This document shows positions 49,823-60,205 of a DNA stretch of 64,000 bases, piece by piece. Position numbers and translations under genes: made by a program. Source of the stretch: Acetatifactor sp. (GTDB lineage Bacteria; Bacillota; Clostridia; Lachnospirales; Lachnospiraceae); assembly GCA_016290775.1 (NCBI GenBank), contig JAEEVF010000013.1:42248-106247 (forward strand), read 5' to 3'. Below the pieces are notes generated by a model. It did no database searches. It had not been told where the DNA came from and worked only from the letters and a program-made list of their open reading frames with translations. The stretch's first letter is position 1. Each line of letters starts with the position of its first letter.

Positions 49823-50575
49823 ATGGACATCAATGAGACCGGAAAGGGCATGTTATACAGGCACCCGTGGGAGCTGAGCCGCACCAAGTGCTTGTTGGAT
49901 GCATTTGGACTTGTTCTGGACAGGATGCATGAGAGTCAAAAGAAAAGGCGTTATATCAACGTGGGAGCGGGGGATCTGTATTTTGATCAGAGGCTCCTTG
50001 CGAGGTATGAGCAGGATGAGGCCTATGCCGTGGATCTTGGCTATGATGAGGAGCCGTCCGTGGAGGGAAGGATCCATAAGTTCCGCACGCTGGATCAGAT
50101 AGAGGAAGAGGGCTTTGATTACTGCATCATGATGGATTCCCTGGAGTACATGGAGGATGATGCAGCCTATGTCAGGGCCATGGCGGAAAAGCTTCGTCCA
50201 AACGGTTGCTTTTTCTTTACGTTGCCTGCGCACAGGTTTTTGTTTTCAGAGCATGACAGGATCGTGGGGAATCTTCGGAGATACGACGTGAAGTCTTTTG
50301 ACAAGGTTTTGAAGCAGGTACCGGAACTGGAGAAGGAGACGGAATATCATTTCTACACTTCGCTCTTTATGGTGCGTCTTGCACAGAAGGTATTTCGCAT
50401 GGAGATCGATCCGGAGCATAAGGTGACGACGGGATGGGAGCATTCTGAGAAAAGCCTTGTGACAAAGGTTGTGACTGCGTGCCTGAACCTGGATTTTGCC
50501 GTAAACAGACTCCTGGCAGGCGCACACGTGCACCTGCCAGGGTTATCGCTTCTTGTGATCTGCCGTAAGAAATGA
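49823..50575 (+). CDS. Class I SAM methyltransferase
   Basis: 250 residues. YINVGAGDLYFDQRLL (motif I variant), DYCIMMDSLEYMEDDAAY, EKLRPNGCFFFTLPAH and FSEHDRIVGNLRRYDVKSF, the last as in methyltransferases of lipid or cell-wall sugars. Substrate unknown. ATG 49823 after ACGAGGAAT. Confidence 0.8.
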   Translation: MDINETGKGMLYRHPWELSRTKCLLDAFGLVLDRMHESQKKRRYINVGAGDLYFDQRLLARYEQDEAYAVDLGYDEEPSVEGRIHKFRTLDQIEEEGFDYCIMMDSLEYMEDDAAYVRAMAEKLRPNGCFFFTLPAHRFLFSEHDRIVGNLRRYDVKSFDKVLKQVPELEKETEYHFYTSLFMVRLAQKVFRMEIDPEHKVTTGWEHSEKSLVTKVVTACLNLDFAVNRLLAGAHVHLPGLSLLVICRKK

Positions 50576-50584
50576 CGGATTGGA

Positions 50585-52069
50585 TCATTGATGGAACAAT
50601 TTCTGATTTTGATAATTGGGTTCGCATGTGAGGTTGACGCCCAGCTTTCTGAAGACGCTCATGTCCACGTGGGACAGGATCACGCTGGAGTGCACCTCGG
50701 ACCCCTTTAACTGGCGAAGCTGCTCTAATGCACGCTTCGCTTTTTCGTCGGTTGCGGCACAGATGGAAAGTGCGATCAGCACTTCGTCCGTGTGGAGTCT
50801 CGGATTCTTGTTGCGAAGGTGGTTGACCTTGAGCTCCTGGATGGGCTCGATGATGGTGGGAGAGAGGAGCAGGTTGCTGTCGTCAATCCCGGCCAGGGTC
50901 TTGAGCACGTTGAGGAGCATTGCGGAGGAAGCACCAAGCAGTTCGCTGGTCTTTCCCGTTACGATGCGGCCGTCGGGCAACTGGATGGCTGCCGCGGGTT
51001 CGCCGGTGAGCTCGGCTTTCGTGGTTGCGGCGCTGATGACGGGGCGATCTGCCGGCGTCACGCCTGCCTGATTCATGAGGAGCTCGAGCTTAAGGATCTG
51101 ATCATCATCTGCCATGCCCTGGCGCTTTGCGCAGAGCGTGTTGTAATATCTGCGGATGATCTCCTGCTTTGCGGCCGCCTGCACTGCTTCGTCGTCGACG
51201 ATGCAATAGCCCGCCATGTTTACGCCCATGTCGGTCGGAGACTTGTAAGGGCATTCGCCCATGATCTTGTCGAACATTGCGCGGAGCACGGGGAAGACTT
51301 CCACGTCGCGGTTGTAGTTGATGGTCGTGGTGCCGTAAGCCTCAAGGTGGAACGGGTCGATCATGTTGACGTCGTTCAAATCTGCCGTGGCGGCTTCATA
51401 TGCCAGGTTCACGGGGTGCTTGAGAGGAATGTTCCAGATCGGGAAGGTCTCGAACTTTGCATAACCGGCCTTCACGCCGCGCTTATAATCATGATAGAGC
51501 TGGGACAGGCAGGTTGCCATCTTTCCGCTGCCGGGACCCGGTGCAGTGATGACCACCAAAGAACGGCTGGTTTCGATATATTCGTTCTTTCCATAGCCCT
51601 CGTCGCTCACGATGAGAGGAATGTTGGAAGGATAGCCGGGGATGGGGTAATGGCGATATACCTTAAGGCCCAGGGATTCGAGCTTTTTCTGATATGCAAT
51701 GGCGCTGGGCTGGCCGGAGAACCGGGTCAGGCAAACGCTGCCGATATACAGGCCGTAGCCGCGGAATGCATCGATCAGACGAAGCACGTCCAGGTCATAG
51801 GTGATGCCAAGGTCGGAACGCATTTTGTTCTTTTCAATGTCAGCTGCATTGATGGCAATGACGATCTCGGCCTGGTCCTTTAACTGCACGAGCATGTTGA
51901 TCTTACTGTCGGGCTTGAAACCGGGCAGCACGCGGGAGGCGTGATAATCATCAAAAAGCTTTCCGCCAAATTCCAGATAAAGCTTTCCGCCGAAAGTGGC
52001 GATGCGCTCCTTGATGCGCTCAGATTGCATTTGCAGATATTTCTCGTTGTCAAAGCCTTGATTTGCCAT
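50585..52069 (-). CDS. DUF1846 protein
   Basis: 494 residues. [65 protein letters not shown] and [17 protein letters not shown] are the DUF1846 pattern. The GPGSGK stretch could bind nucleotide. Function unknown but widely conserved in Firmicutes. Divergent from ftsH; the ends of this gene and the methyltransferase converge 9 nt apart with no clear terminator. Confidence 0.92.
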   Translation of the reverse strand: MANQGFDNEKYLQMQSERIKERIATFGGKLYLEFGGKLFDDYHASRVLPGFKPDSKINMLVQLKDQAEIVIAINAADIEKNKMRSDLGITYDLDVLRLIDAFRGYGLYIGSVCLTRFSGQPSAIAYQKKLESLGLKVYRHYPIPGYPSNIPLIVSDEGYGKNEYIETSRSLVVITAPGPGSGKMATCLSQLYHDYKRGVKAGYAKFETFPIWNIPLKHPVNLAYEAATADLNDVNMIDPFHLEAYGTTTINYNRDVEVFPVLRAMFDKIMGECPYKSPTDMGVNMAGYCIVDDEAVQAAAKQEIIRRYYNTLCAKRQGMADDDQILKLELLMNQAGVTPADRPVISAATTKAELTGEPAAAIQLPDGRIVTGKTSELLGASSAMLLNVLKTLAGIDDSNLLLSPTIIEPIQELKVNHLRNKNPRLHTDEVLIALSICAATDEKAKRALEQLRQLKGSEVHSSVILSHVDMSVFRKLGVNLTCEPNYQNQKLFHQ

Positions 52070-52138
52070 AGGGATGTGTCCTTTCTTCTTTGCTTTCCGA
52101 TGCTTAAAAGAGTTCGTAACTGTTCAGAAAACCCAAAA

Positions 52139-52156
52139 GGAGCGCCGTAACGCTCC
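52139..52156 (-). other. Terminator-like hairpin in the DUF1846 leader
   Basis: On the minus strand, GGAGCG, loop TTACGG, CGCTCC followed by TTTTGGGTTTTC, about 70 nt before the DUF1846 start. Short stem; it could attenuate or be incidental. Confidence 0.35.
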
Positions 52157-52224
52157 GTAAACATCATACAAAAAAAACAGAACAAAATCAATGAAAACTT
52201 CATACAATTTTCACATTTATTCTA

Positions 52225-52253
52225 TTGATTTATGCCTCTATTCTCCCTATAAT
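52225..52253 (+). promoter_or_regulatory. Sigma-A promoter of ftsH
   Basis: TTGATT (52225-52230), 17-bp spacer, TATAAT (52248-52253); start codon 89 nt downstream. Confidence 0.7.
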
Positions 52254-52341
52254 GTAATGAGTGGAAATGTCACCGCGTATGTCCGCCGAAAGCTCATGGC
52301 CGTGCGGACAAGGAAAATGATAAGGACGGAAAAAGAAATCT

Positions 52342-54606
52342 ATGGACAATCAAAATAACAATAACGGAGGAAATGGCCCCCAGAAGCAACCCAACATAAC
52401 GCTTCTCATTCTGCTGATCCTGGGTTCGGTGCTTTTGGCGTTTGTGTTTTATTCAGCCTTTTTCGGGAATCGCGGACAGGATCGCGTGAAATATACGAAA
52501 TTCCTCGAGGACTTAAAGGAAGGAAAGGTCAAGAGCGTTAAGATCGCTGACACGCGTGTCATGACCGTGGAGCTCAAGGATGACGGGACGACCTCCACGA
52601 CGCCGCAGGTGCCATCGGGCTATGATCGTCTGCTCACCCAGGTCCGCGAGATGAACAACACTTACGAGACCATGCTCGCGGAGGACATGGACACGTTGAC
52701 GGCGCGTCTTGAGGAATATGGCGTCGAAGGCGAGTTCGTGGCCAGTTCGAGCAATAATTACATCTTAGAGCTCTTGCTCACGGTGGTATTGCCGGTCGCA
52801 TTGTTCTGGCTGCTGTTAGGATTCCTCTTTCGGAGGATGGGCGGAGGCGGCGGACCGCTTGGCATGGGAAAATCCACCGCAAAGGTTTACGTGCAAAAGG
52901 AGACTGGCGTTACGTTCAAGGACGTGGCAGGCGAGGACGAGGCAAAGGAAAGCCTTGTCGAAGTCGTGGACTTTTTGCACAATCCGCAGAAATATTCCAA
53001 GATCGGTGCAAGGTTGCCGAAGGGCGCACTGCTCGTAGGCCCTCCCGGAACCGGTAAGACGTTGCTTGCAAGAGCCGTGGCTGGTGAGGCACACGTGCCG
53101 TTCTTCTCCCTGACGGGTTCGGATTTCGTGGAGCTTTACGTCGGCATGGGCGCAAGCCGCGTGCGCGACCTTTTCAAGGAGGCGAACAAGAACGCCCCTT
53201 GTATCATCTTCATCGATGAGATCGATGCCATCGGACGCAGCCGTGATTCCAAGTATGGCGGCGGCAATGAGGAGCGCGAGCAGACTTTGAACCAGCTCCT
53301 TTCGGAGATGGATGGTTTTGACAGTTCCAAGGGTATTTTGATGATCGGCGCGACGAACCGCCCTGAGATCCTTGACAAGGCGCTGCTCCGTCCCGGTCGT
53401 TTTGACAGACGCATCATCGTGGACAAGCCTGACTTAAAGGGCCGTGTTGAGATCCTGAAGGTGCATGCGAAGGACGTAAAAATGGATGAGACCGTGGACC
53501 TGGATGCGATCGCACTCGCAACCAGCGGTGCCGTGGGTTCTGACCTTGCAAACATGATCAATGAGGCTGCCATCAACGCCGTCAAGGAAGGCAGGGAGTA
53601 CGTCAGCCAAAAGGATCTGTTCGGCGCCGTGGAAGTGGTGCTGGTCGGCAAGGAAAAGAAGGACCGCATCATGAGCCCCGAGGAGAGAAAGATCGTTTCC
53701 TACCACGAGGTTGGACATGCGCTGATCAGTGCGCTGCAGAAGAACTCCGAGCCCGTGCAGAAGATCACCATCGTGCCCCGCACCATGGGTGCCTTGGGTT
53801 ACGTAATGCACGTGCCTGAGGAGGAGAAGTACTTAAATACCGAAGCAGAGCTTCGTGACATGCTGGTCGGCCTGCTTGGCGGCCGCGCGGCGGAGGAGAT
53901 CGTCTTTGATTCCGTGACGACCGGTGCGGCGAATGACATTGAGCGCGCGACGGACATCGCAAGGAATATGATCACGCGCTATGGTATGAGCAAGAAATTT
54001 GGCCTGATGGGGCTGGCTACGATCGAGAGCCAGTATCTTGAGGGCAGAACGGCCCTGAATTGTAGCGACGCGACGGCAGCGGACGTGGATTCCGAAGTGG
54101 TGGCACTTTTGAAGGAAAGCTACGAAAAGGCACTTTCCATGCTTCGCGAAAACCGCGATCTGATGGACAAGATCGCAGCATATCTGATCGAAAAAGAGAC
54201 CATTACCGGCAAGGAGTTCATGGAGATCTTCCGCAGGGAAAAGGGATTGCCTGAGCCTGAGGAGAAGCCGGCGGAGAAGAAGGTGCCGGAGCCTGCAAAG
54301 GAAGCGCCCGCGCAGGCGAAGGCGGATGAGGTTGCTAAAGTGGCGCCCGCTAAGGCGCCGATCACTGTCGGCGAGAGCATTTTTGACAGGAAGTCCATCT
54401 TTGACGAGCCTGCAAAGGCAGATGGCGCAAGTGGCGCGAGTGCCGAGGACGGCAAGAACCTTGGTACGGGCGCGGCAGGCAACGTGAGCGCGCAGGAAGC
54501 GAAGGCGGAGCAGAAGCCCGCGCAGCAGGATGCAGGTGCACAAGGATCCGCACCCGCAGACGACAGACCCGTTGGACGGTTTTCTCAGAAAAGATTGGAT
54601 GATTGA
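52342..54606 (+). CDS. ftsH: ATP-dependent zinc metalloprotease FtsH
   Basis: 754 residues. Two membrane helices (about 18-42 and 138-160), AAA+ domain with Walker A GPPGTGKT (about 233-240), Walker [12 protein letters not shown] and SRH region [18 protein letters not shown], and zinc site HEVGH (H455, E456 and H459). It degrades membrane and regulatory proteins. The C-terminal about 115 residues are a Lys/Ala/Pro/Glu-rich low-complexity tail, longer than in most FtsH proteins. Confidence 0.97.
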   Translation: MDNQNNNNGGNGPQKQPNITLLILLILGSVLLAFVFYSAFFGNRGQDRVKYTKFLEDLKEGKVKSVKIADTRVMTVELKDDGTTSTTPQVPSGYDRLLTQVREMNNTYETMLAEDMDTLTARLEEYGVEGEFVASSSNNYILELLLTVVLPVALFWLLLGFLFRRMGGGGGPLGMGKSTAKVYVQKETGVTFKDVAGEDEAKESLVEVVDFLHNPQKYSKIGARLPKGALLVGPPGTGKTLLARAVAGEAHVPFFSLTGSDFVELYVGMGASRVRDLFKEANKNAPCIIFIDEIDAIGRSRDSKYGGGNEEREQTLNQLLSEMDGFDSSKGILMIGATNRPEILDKALLRPGRFDRRIIVDKPDLKGRVEILKVHAKDVKMDETVDLDAIALATSGAVGSDLANMINEAAINAVKEGREYVSQKDLFGAVEVVLVGKEKKDRIMSPEERKIVSYHEVGHALISALQKNSEPVQKITIVPRTMGALGYVMHVPEEEKYLNTEAELRDMLVGLLGGRAAEEIVFDSVTTGAANDIERATDIARNMITRYGMSKKFGLMGLATIESQYLEGRTALNCSDATAADVDSEVVALLKESYEKALSMLRENRDLMDKIAAYLIEKETITGKEFMEIFRREKGLPEPEEKPAEKKVPEPAKEAPAQAKADEVAKVAPAKAPITVGESIFDRKSIFDEPAKADGASGASAEDGKNLGTGAAGNVSAQEAKAEQKPAQQDAGAQGSAPADDRPVGRFSQKRLDD

Positions 54607-54663
54607 TTTTTGATCTATAAGGCTTCCTTGGGGGGACTAAGGAGACTTAAAGGAGAGACTATC

Positions 54664-55695
54664 ATGGGAGACGAGAGTTTTGAAACGCCCCAACCTACAC
54701 TTGAAGAAAAGCAGGGGATCACGGGAACGACGCTGAAGATCATTGCTTTGGCAGCGATGTTCATTGATCACTTCGCGGCAATCTTTATCAGTGATTATCT
54801 GACGACGATGAGTATTCCTCCGGCTGGAAGTCTGCAGGAGCAGACACTGTGGCATGCGCAGAATGATCCAAAGCTTGCTGTCATAAGCACCATCATGGTG
54901 ATCATGCGACTGATCGGACGGTTTGGGTTCCCGCTGTTTGCATTCCTTATTGTGGAAGGTTTCCAGCACACCCATAGCGTGAAGAAATATGCCTTGAACC
55001 TCGCGATTTTCTCGGTGATCTCGGAGCTTCCGTTTAACCTGGGATTTACAAGCAAACTGTTTTACACAGGGTATCAAAGTGTGTACTTTACGCTGCTCTT
55101 TGGCCTGCTTTGCATCACGGGCATTCACTACTTTGGTGAGACCAGGAAAGAGGATGAAAAGCTGCGTCCGATGTTTTTTGTCGCGGCGTTTTTGGCGATC
55201 CCGCTGGCAGTCTATATGTTTATCACGAATTGTTTCATCGGGATGCTGATCTTTACGCTGGACTGGATGACGATGACGCTTATTTTGCTTGTGGCCGGCG
55301 TGGTCTCCCTGATCATTTTTTTGATCGTCGGGAAGGGATGGGACACTGCGAAAAGGAATACTTTTTCTTCCGTGGTTCTGCCGCTTACAGTGTTTTGCGC
55401 CTTGGGTGACCTGCTTAAAACGGACTACGGCGCAGGCGGAGTGCTCCTTATTGCAGTCATGTATCTTTTCAGGAAGAACAAGATAAAGGCATTTGCTCTT
55501 GGCTGTACCGTGCTGACCTTGATGACGCTCGCAGAGGGAATGGCGTTTTTTATGCTCATCCCGATTGGCGCTTACAACGGAAAGCGTGGCATGAAGCTCA
55601 ACAAGTATGTCTACTACGCATTCTATCCCGTGCACATCGGACTGATCTATTTGCTTGCCTTGCTGCTGGGATTTACGACGTTCGCGATCAGATAA
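54664..55695 (+). CDS. TraX-family membrane protein
   Basis: 343 residues with about nine membrane segments. LKIIALAAMFIDHFAAIF and IGRFGFPLFAFLIVEGFQHT are characteristic of TraX/acyltransferase-3-like proteins; the C-terminus has YYAFYPVHIGLIYLLA. In F plasmids TraX acetylates pilin; chromosomal Firmicutes members are of unknown role. ATG 54664 after AAAGGAGAG. Confidence 0.88.
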   Translation: MGDESFETPQPTLEEKQGITGTTLKIIALAAMFIDHFAAIFISDYLTTMSIPPAGSLQEQTLWHAQNDPKLAVISTIMVIMRLIGRFGFPLFAFLIVEGFQHTHSVKKYALNLAIFSVISELPFNLGFTSKLFYTGYQSVYFTLLFGLLCITGIHYFGETRKEDEKLRPMFFVAAFLAIPLAVYMFITNCFIGMLIFTLDWMTMTLILLVAGVVSLIIFLIVGKGWDTAKRNTFSSVVLPLTVFCALGDLLKTDYGAGGVLLIAVMYLFRKNKIKAFALGCTVLTLMTLAEGMAFFMLIPIGAYNGKRGMKLNKYVYYAFYPVHIGLIYLLALLLGFTTFAIR

Positions 55696-55703
55696 AAAGA
55701 ATA

Positions 55704-55743
55704 AAAAGGCTTCACAGCGATCACGCATGCGAAGCCTTTTTTT
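55704..55743. terminator. Bidirectional terminator between traX-like gene and tRNA-Ser
   Basis: AAAAGGCTTC (55704-55713) pairs with GAAGCCTTTT (55731-55740); T-runs flank it on each strand, so it can serve both converging units. Confidence 0.85.
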
Positions 55744-55748
55744 GTGGA

Positions 55749-55836
55749 CGGAGTTGGAGGGATTCGAACCCTCGCGCCAGTTGCCCGGCCTACCGCATTT
55801 CGAGTGCGGACCCTTCAACCACTTGGGTACAACTCC
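55749..55836 (-). tRNA. tRNA-Ser(CGA)
   Basis: Read on the minus strand: acceptor GGAGTTG/CAACTCC, discriminator G (serine type), long variable arm, anticodon stem CCGCA/TGCGG with loop CTCGAAA giving anticodon CGA (plus-strand 55800-55802), and T-loop GGTTCGAATCC. CCA is not encoded. Length 88 nt. Confidence 0.97.
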
Positions 55837-55848
55837 ATAGCGTTTTCT

Positions 55849-55877
55849 ATTCTAGCCGAAAAGAAATGATTTTGCAA
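55849..55877 (-). promoter_or_regulatory. Promoter of tRNA-Ser
   Basis: Minus strand: TTGCAA (55877-55872), 17-bp spacer, TAGAAT (55854-55849); 13 nt upstream of the tRNA. Confidence 0.7.
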
Positions 55878-55932
55878 GCCTTTATCGTGCAAATTTTGTA
55901 GTTTACGAGATGATATTATGCAGGATTGCAGA

Positions 55933-55961
55933 TTGCACAAGGGAAAAAGGTCCGTTATAAT
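55933..55961 (+). promoter_or_regulatory. Promoter of the DUF975 gene
   Basis: TTGCAC (55933-55938), 17-bp spacer, TATAAT (55956-55961). Confidence 0.65.
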
Positions 55962-56020
55962 GAGTATTATAAACCAAATGTTTGCGATAAACGCAGTTGG
56001 AGTTGAGAGGAGGAATACAT

Positions 56021-56950
56021 ATGAATGCAAAGGTTTGGACTAGACCTGAACTTAGGGAGCGCGGAAGGAATGCGTTCAAAAGAAATTACTGGTGGTGTGT
56101 GCTTGCGGCGCTGATCCTGATGCTGATCACGGGAGGTGGCAGCAGCAACGGGCGCAGTGATAAAAAGACCAACAAAGTGAACTATAAGCAGAATTATAGT
56201 TACAACATTGATTGGAGTGGCAACAATTCGAGTTCGTATGACTGGACTGGCAATTCCGGTTCGCTTGGTTCGCTGGGTTCGATCCAGAACACCTTTAGCA
56301 AGGAGAACATTACAAACCAGGTGGGAAGTTCGGTCGGAGGCGTTACTTATACGCTTGGTAAGGCGGCATATGGCATCGCCGGCGGCGTGATTAGCCTGTT
56401 CTTTATCGCGTTGATCCTTGCGATCATTGCTTTCGTGATCATATTGGGCATTCTTGTGTTCAACCCGTTGGAGATGGGTGGCAGGAAGTTTTTCTTGCAA
56501 AACGCACTGGCAAAGCAGGACGGTATTGGGAGCTTTTTGGATGCGTTTAAGAGCGGTTACTACGGGAACGTGGTTGTGACGATGCTTGTCAGGGACGTGA
56601 AGGTTTTCCTTTGGTCGCTTCTCCTTATCATCCCCGGCATCGTGAAGGCGTATGAATATCGCATGGTTCCTTATATTTTGGCTGAGCATCCTGAGCTGAG
56701 CTACAGCGAAGTGCTTCGGATCAGCAGCGAGATGATGGACGGACAGAAGTGGAATGCTTTCGTTTTGGACCTGAGCTTTATAGGCTGGTATATTCTTGGT
56801 GCATTCACCTGCGGGATCCTGAACATCTTCTGGGTAAATCCCTACGTTTATGCAACCGATGCAGAGCTTTATCTGGAGCTGAGCATGGATGATCGCAACT
56901 TAAACGCAGCGGGTAACGGCAGCGATTATGTTGCAAATAACATGGCATAA
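56021..56950 (+). CDS. DUF975 membrane protein
   Basis: 309 residues. VWTRPELRERGRNAFKRNYWWC opens the family; membrane segments at about 28-40, 120-150, 190-205 and 240-265; the block LIIPGIVKAYEYRMVPYILAE...EVLRISSEMMDGQKWNAF is the DUF975 core. A Ser/Asn/Gly-rich loop (about 45-95) follows the first helix. Function unknown. AGAGGAGGA before ATG 56021. Confidence 0.9.
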   Translation: MNAKVWTRPELRERGRNAFKRNYWWCVLAALILMLITGGGSSNGRSDKKTNKVNYKQNYSYNIDWSGNNSSSYDWTGNSGSLGSLGSIQNTFSKENITNQVGSSVGGVTYTLGKAAYGIAGGVISLFFIALILAIIAFVIILGILVFNPLEMGGRKFFLQNALAKQDGIGSFLDAFKSGYYGNVVVTMLVRDVKVFLWSLLLIIPGIVKAYEYRMVPYILAEHPELSYSEVLRISSEMMDGQKWNAFVLDLSFIGWYILGAFTCGILNIFWVNPYVYATDAELYLELSMDDRNLNAAGNGSDYVANNMA

Positions 56951-56968
56951 AGGGAATTTTGAACACGA

Positions 56969-57000
56969 GTGGCACTGGCAAGTCCGGTGCCACTTTTTTT
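56969..57000 (+). terminator. Intrinsic terminator after the DUF975 gene
   Basis: GTGGCAC (56969-56975) pairs with GTGCCAC (56987-56993), followed by seven T's. Confidence 0.88.
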
Positions 57001-57010
57001 CAGTTTCAAG

Positions 57011-57039
57011 TTGTTTCCTGAGCCAAAATAGGTTATACT
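57011..57039 (+). promoter_or_regulatory. Promoter of pfkA
   Basis: TTGTTT (57011-57016), 17-bp spacer, TATACT (57034-57039). Confidence 0.55.
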
Positions 57040-57126
57040 GTTATGTGGGACTTTGCGCAAAAATGGCAGGCCTCGAAATACGCAGGTTGCACCGAAAATG
57101 TTTTTCGGGTGCGGAATGGAGGAGAT

Positions 57127-58200
57127 ATGAAGAGAATCGGCATGTTGACCAGTGGCGGCGATTGCCAGGCTTTGAATGCGGCAATGCGCGGCGTGGTAAA
57201 GACTTTGGTGAATAGCAGGCAGAAGGTGGAGATCTTTGGCTTTATCGATGGTTACCGCGGACTCATCTACGGAAATTATCGGATGCTGACCGGGAAGGAT
57301 TTTTCCGGTATTCTGACCAAGGGCGGCACGATCCTTGGAAGCTCCAGAACGCCCTTTAAGACCATTCAGGATCCGGATGAGAACGGACTGGACAAGGTGG
57401 AGGCCATGATCAAGAATTACCAGAAGCTAAAGCTCGATTGTCTGGTGATCCTTGGCGGCAACGGAACGCATAAGACGGCGAATCTCCTTCGCGAGAAGGG
57501 CCTGAACGTGGTGACGCTTCCCAAGACGATCGACAATGACCTTTGGGGAACGGACATGACCTTCGGCTTCCAGAGTGCCGTGGACGTGGCGACCAGCGCC
57601 ATCGACTGCATTCACACGACGGCTGCTTCCCACGGGCGCGTGTTCATCGTGGAGGTGATGGGTCACAAGGTTGGTTTCCTGACCTTGAACGCAGGCATGG
57701 CAGGCGGTGCGGACATCATCCTGATCCCGGAGATCCCTTATGACATCAACAAGGTGATCAAGAAGATCGAGGAGCGCGAAAAGAACGGCAGTCGCTTCAC
57801 CATCATCGCGGTGGCTGAGGGTGCCATTTCGAAGGAAGACGCAAAGCTTTCCAAGAAGGATTACAAGAAAAAGCTGCTGAACAACCCTTATCCGTCCGTA
57901 TCCTATGAGATCGCCGCACAGATCGAGGAAAAGACGGGTCGTGAGATCCGCGTGACGGTGCCAGGTCATACGCAAAGAGGCGGCAGCCCTTGCCCTTATG
58001 ACCGCGTGTTTGCAAGCAGACTTGGCGCAGAGGCGGGCGAACTCATATTAAAGGGAGAATACGGTTTCATGGTTGGCTACAAGAATCGTGAGGTCGTAAA
58101 GGTGCCTTTGGAGGACGTGGCAGGAAAGCTTAAGATGGTCGATCCGAAGTCCACCATCGTGAAGGAAGCCAAGCTGATGGGCATTTCCTTCGGTGATTAA
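57127..58200 (+). CDS. pfkA: 6-phosphofructokinase
   Basis: 357 residues. IGMLTSGGDCQALNAAMRG, GGNGTHKTANLL, LPKTIDNDLWGTDMTFGF (catalytic Asp in TIDND), MGHKVGFL and PGHTQRGGSP. Known: Gly at the position of E. coli G104 favours ATP, while Lys at position 124 (PKTIDND) is seen in PPi enzymes and in ATP enzymes of actinomycetes; this G/K combination suggests ATP use. GGNG replaces the usual GGDG. ATG 57127 after GGAGGAG; the frame is open to 57043. Confidence 0.95.
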   Translation: MKRIGMLTSGGDCQALNAAMRGVVKTLVNSRQKVEIFGFIDGYRGLIYGNYRMLTGKDFSGILTKGGTILGSSRTPFKTIQDPDENGLDKVEAMIKNYQKLKLDCLVILGGNGTHKTANLLREKGLNVVTLPKTIDNDLWGTDMTFGFQSAVDVATSAIDCIHTTAASHGRVFIVEVMGHKVGFLTLNAGMAGGADIILIPEIPYDINKVIKKIEEREKNGSRFTIIAVAEGAISKEDAKLSKKDYKKKLLNNPYPSVSYEIAAQIEEKTGREIRVTVPGHTQRGGSPCPYDRVFASRLGAEAGELILKGEYGFMVGYKNREVVKVPLEDVAGKLKMVDPKSTIVKEAKLMGISFGD

Positions 58201-58262
58201 TGGAATGAAAGGCCGGCAGGTTTCGCCGGCATGAATTGGAACTAGTTTGTGAGGAAGTTGTT

Positions 58263-59843
58263 ATGTCGTATGTTGCGCTTTACCGAAAATTCCGCCCGGC
58301 TTCGTTTGCTGAGGTCAAGGGGCAGGATCATATTGTGACAACCCTGAAGAACCAGCTCAAGGCGGGGAGGATCGGTCATGCGTATCTCTTTACGGGGACG
58401 CGGGGCACCGGCAAGACTTCCGTGGCGAAGATCTTCGCAAAGACGGTGAACTGCGAGAACCCTACGGAGGACGGGCCTTGCGGGCAGTGTAAGAGCTGCA
58501 GGGCGATCGCGGCGGGCGCGAGCATGAACGTGATCGAGATCGACGCCGCTTCGAACAATGGCGTGGACAACATCCGCGAGATCGTGGATGAGGTGGCATA
58601 TTCTCCCACAGAGGGAAAATATAAGGTATATATCGTCGACGAGGTGCATATGCTTTCGATCGGCGCGTTCAATGCACTGCTTAAGACTTTGGAGGAGCCG
58701 CCTTCTTACGTGATCTTCATTTTGGCGACCACGGAGGTGCATAAGCTCCCCATCACGATCCTGTCGCGCTGCCAGCGTTATGATTTCAAGCGTATTTCCA
58801 TCGAGACGATCGCGGATCGCATGAAGGAATTGGTGGAAGCGGAGGGCGTGAAGGTCGAGGACAAGGCGCTGAGATACATTGCTAAGACGGCGGACGGGTC
58901 CATGCGTGACGCGCTCAGCCTTTTGGATCAGTGCATTGCCTTTCATTTGGGGAATGAGCTGACCTATGACAAGGCGCTGGACGTGCTTGGTGCGGTAGAT
59001 ACAAGTGTGTTCAGTAAACTTCTTCGGAACGTTTTGGCAAGGGACGTGCTCGCATGTATCTCCCTTTTGGAGGAGGTCGTGATGCAGGGCAGAGAGCTTA
59101 CGCAGTTTGTGACGGATTTTACCTGGTATCTGCGAAATCTCATGCTGGTGCAGGCTTCTGACAACCTGGAGGACGTCATCGACGTTTCCTCGGACAATCT
59201 GGCAAGGCTGAAGGAAGAGGCGCAGAGCGTAAGCTTTGATCAGGTGTGCCGCTACATTCACGTGTTCTCGAATCTGGCGGGGCAGATCAAATATAGCAAT
59301 CAGAAACGCATTCTTGTGGAGATCGCTTTGATCAAGCTTTGTAAGCCTGAGATGGAGCAGTCGAGTGAGGCCGTGCTGGATCGGATAAGACAGGTGGAAG
59401 AGCGCGTGGAGCAGGCTGAAGCCGGCGCGTTCACAAGGGTGGTCCCGATGGCGAGTGCCGAGGGGAGCGTGCCGGTGAGTCCGGCGGCGAAGCCAAAGCT
59501 CGACAAGGCGGTTCCGGAGGAGATCCAGGAGATCGTCAGGAGCTGGATGGGCATTGTGGGAAACGCATCTGGCTTGATGCGGGCGCATCTTAAGGATGCA
59601 AAGCTCAGTCTGGGGCAGGATAATCAGTTGATTGTAGCGCTGAAGGAAGGACCTGCAGGCCCATATGATTATTTCGATGGTCACCCTGAGAATCTGGATG
59701 CTCTCGTACATCTGATCGAGGATTTCTGCGGGAAGGAAGTTTCGGTGTTACTAAGGTCCTATCAGGACGAAGTTGATTTTGAGAACCATTTCGTGGATCT
59801 AAAAGAAGTGATCCAGATGGAGATAGAGGAAGAGGAGGAATAA
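58263..59843 (+). CDS. dnaX: DNA polymerase III subunit gamma/tau
   Basis: 526 residues. [19 protein letters not shown], Walker [10 protein letters not shown], zinc-binding [23 protein letters not shown] (Walker B) and [16 protein letters not shown] are hallmark. Clamp-loader ATPase; C-terminal tau region from about 390. ATG 58263 after GAGGAAG; the frame is open to 58236. First of the dnaX-ybaB-recR cluster. Confidence 0.96.
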   Translation: MSYVALYRKFRPASFAEVKGQDHIVTTLKNQLKAGRIGHAYLFTGTRGTGKTSVAKIFAKTVNCENPTEDGPCGQCKSCRAIAAGASMNVIEIDAASNNGVDNIREIVDEVAYSPTEGKYKVYIVDEVHMLSIGAFNALLKTLEEPPSYVIFILATTEVHKLPITILSRCQRYDFKRISIETIADRMKELVEAEGVKVEDKALRYIAKTADGSMRDALSLLDQCIAFHLGNELTYDKALDVLGAVDTSVFSKLLRNVLARDVLACISLLEEVVMQGRELTQFVTDFTWYLRNLMLVQASDNLEDVIDVSSDNLARLKEEAQSVSFDQVCRYIHVFSNLAGQIKYSNQKRILVEIALIKLCKPEMEQSSEAVLDRIRQVEERVEQAEAGAFTRVVPMASAEGSVPVSPAAKPKLDKAVPEEIQEIVRSWMGIVGNASGLMRAHLKDAKLSLGQDNQLIVALKEGPAGPYDYFDGHPENLDALVHLIEDFCGKEVSVLLRSYQDEVDFENHFVDLKEVIQMEIEEEEE

Positions 59844-59848
59844 ACACA

Positions 59849-60205
59849 ATGGCAAAGCGCGGAGGATTTCCCGGAGGCGGGATGATGCCCGGAAACATGA
59901 ACAATCTGATGAAGCAGGCACAGCGCATGCAGCGTCAGATGGAGGAAGGGCAGAAGGAGCTCGAGACGAAGGAATTTACTGCTTCGACGGGCGGCGGCGC
60001 AGTGACGGCGACCGTAAACGGAAAGAAGGAGCTTCTTTCGATCAAGCTTTTGGAGGATATCGTGGATCCTGAAGACATTGAAACCCTGCAGGATTCGATC
60101 GTAGCCGCAGTCAATGAGGCGATCCGTCAGGCGGATGCGGCAAATGAGGAGCTGATGGGGAAGATGACCGGTGGCTTTGGAGGCCTGGGAGGACTGCCCT
60201 TCTAA
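59849..60205 (+). CDS. ybaB: YbaB/EbfC nucleoid-associated protein
   Basis: 118 residues. [23 protein letters not shown], then [19 protein letters not shown] and [24 protein letters not shown]-binding dimer. Gly/Met-rich ends. 5 nt after dnaX; its stop TAA overlaps the recR ATG by one base. Confidence 0.95.
   Translation: MAKRGGFPGGGMMPGNMNNLMKQAQRMQRQMEEGQKELETKEFTASTGGGAVTATVNGKKELLSIKLLEDIVDPEDIETLQDSIVAAVNEAIRQADAANEELMGKMTGGFGGLGGLPF

Noticed and set aside
50792-51883. Plus-strand ORF of 363 codons
   Set aside because: Antisense to DUF1846, whose protein is clearly conserved.
58212-58230. GCCGGC/GCCGGC hairpin as terminator between pfkA and dnaX
   Set aside because: No T-run follows on the plus strand; kept as unremarkable.
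58242-59711. Minus-strand ORF of 489 codons
   Set aside because: Shadow of dnaX caused by codon bias; no motif.
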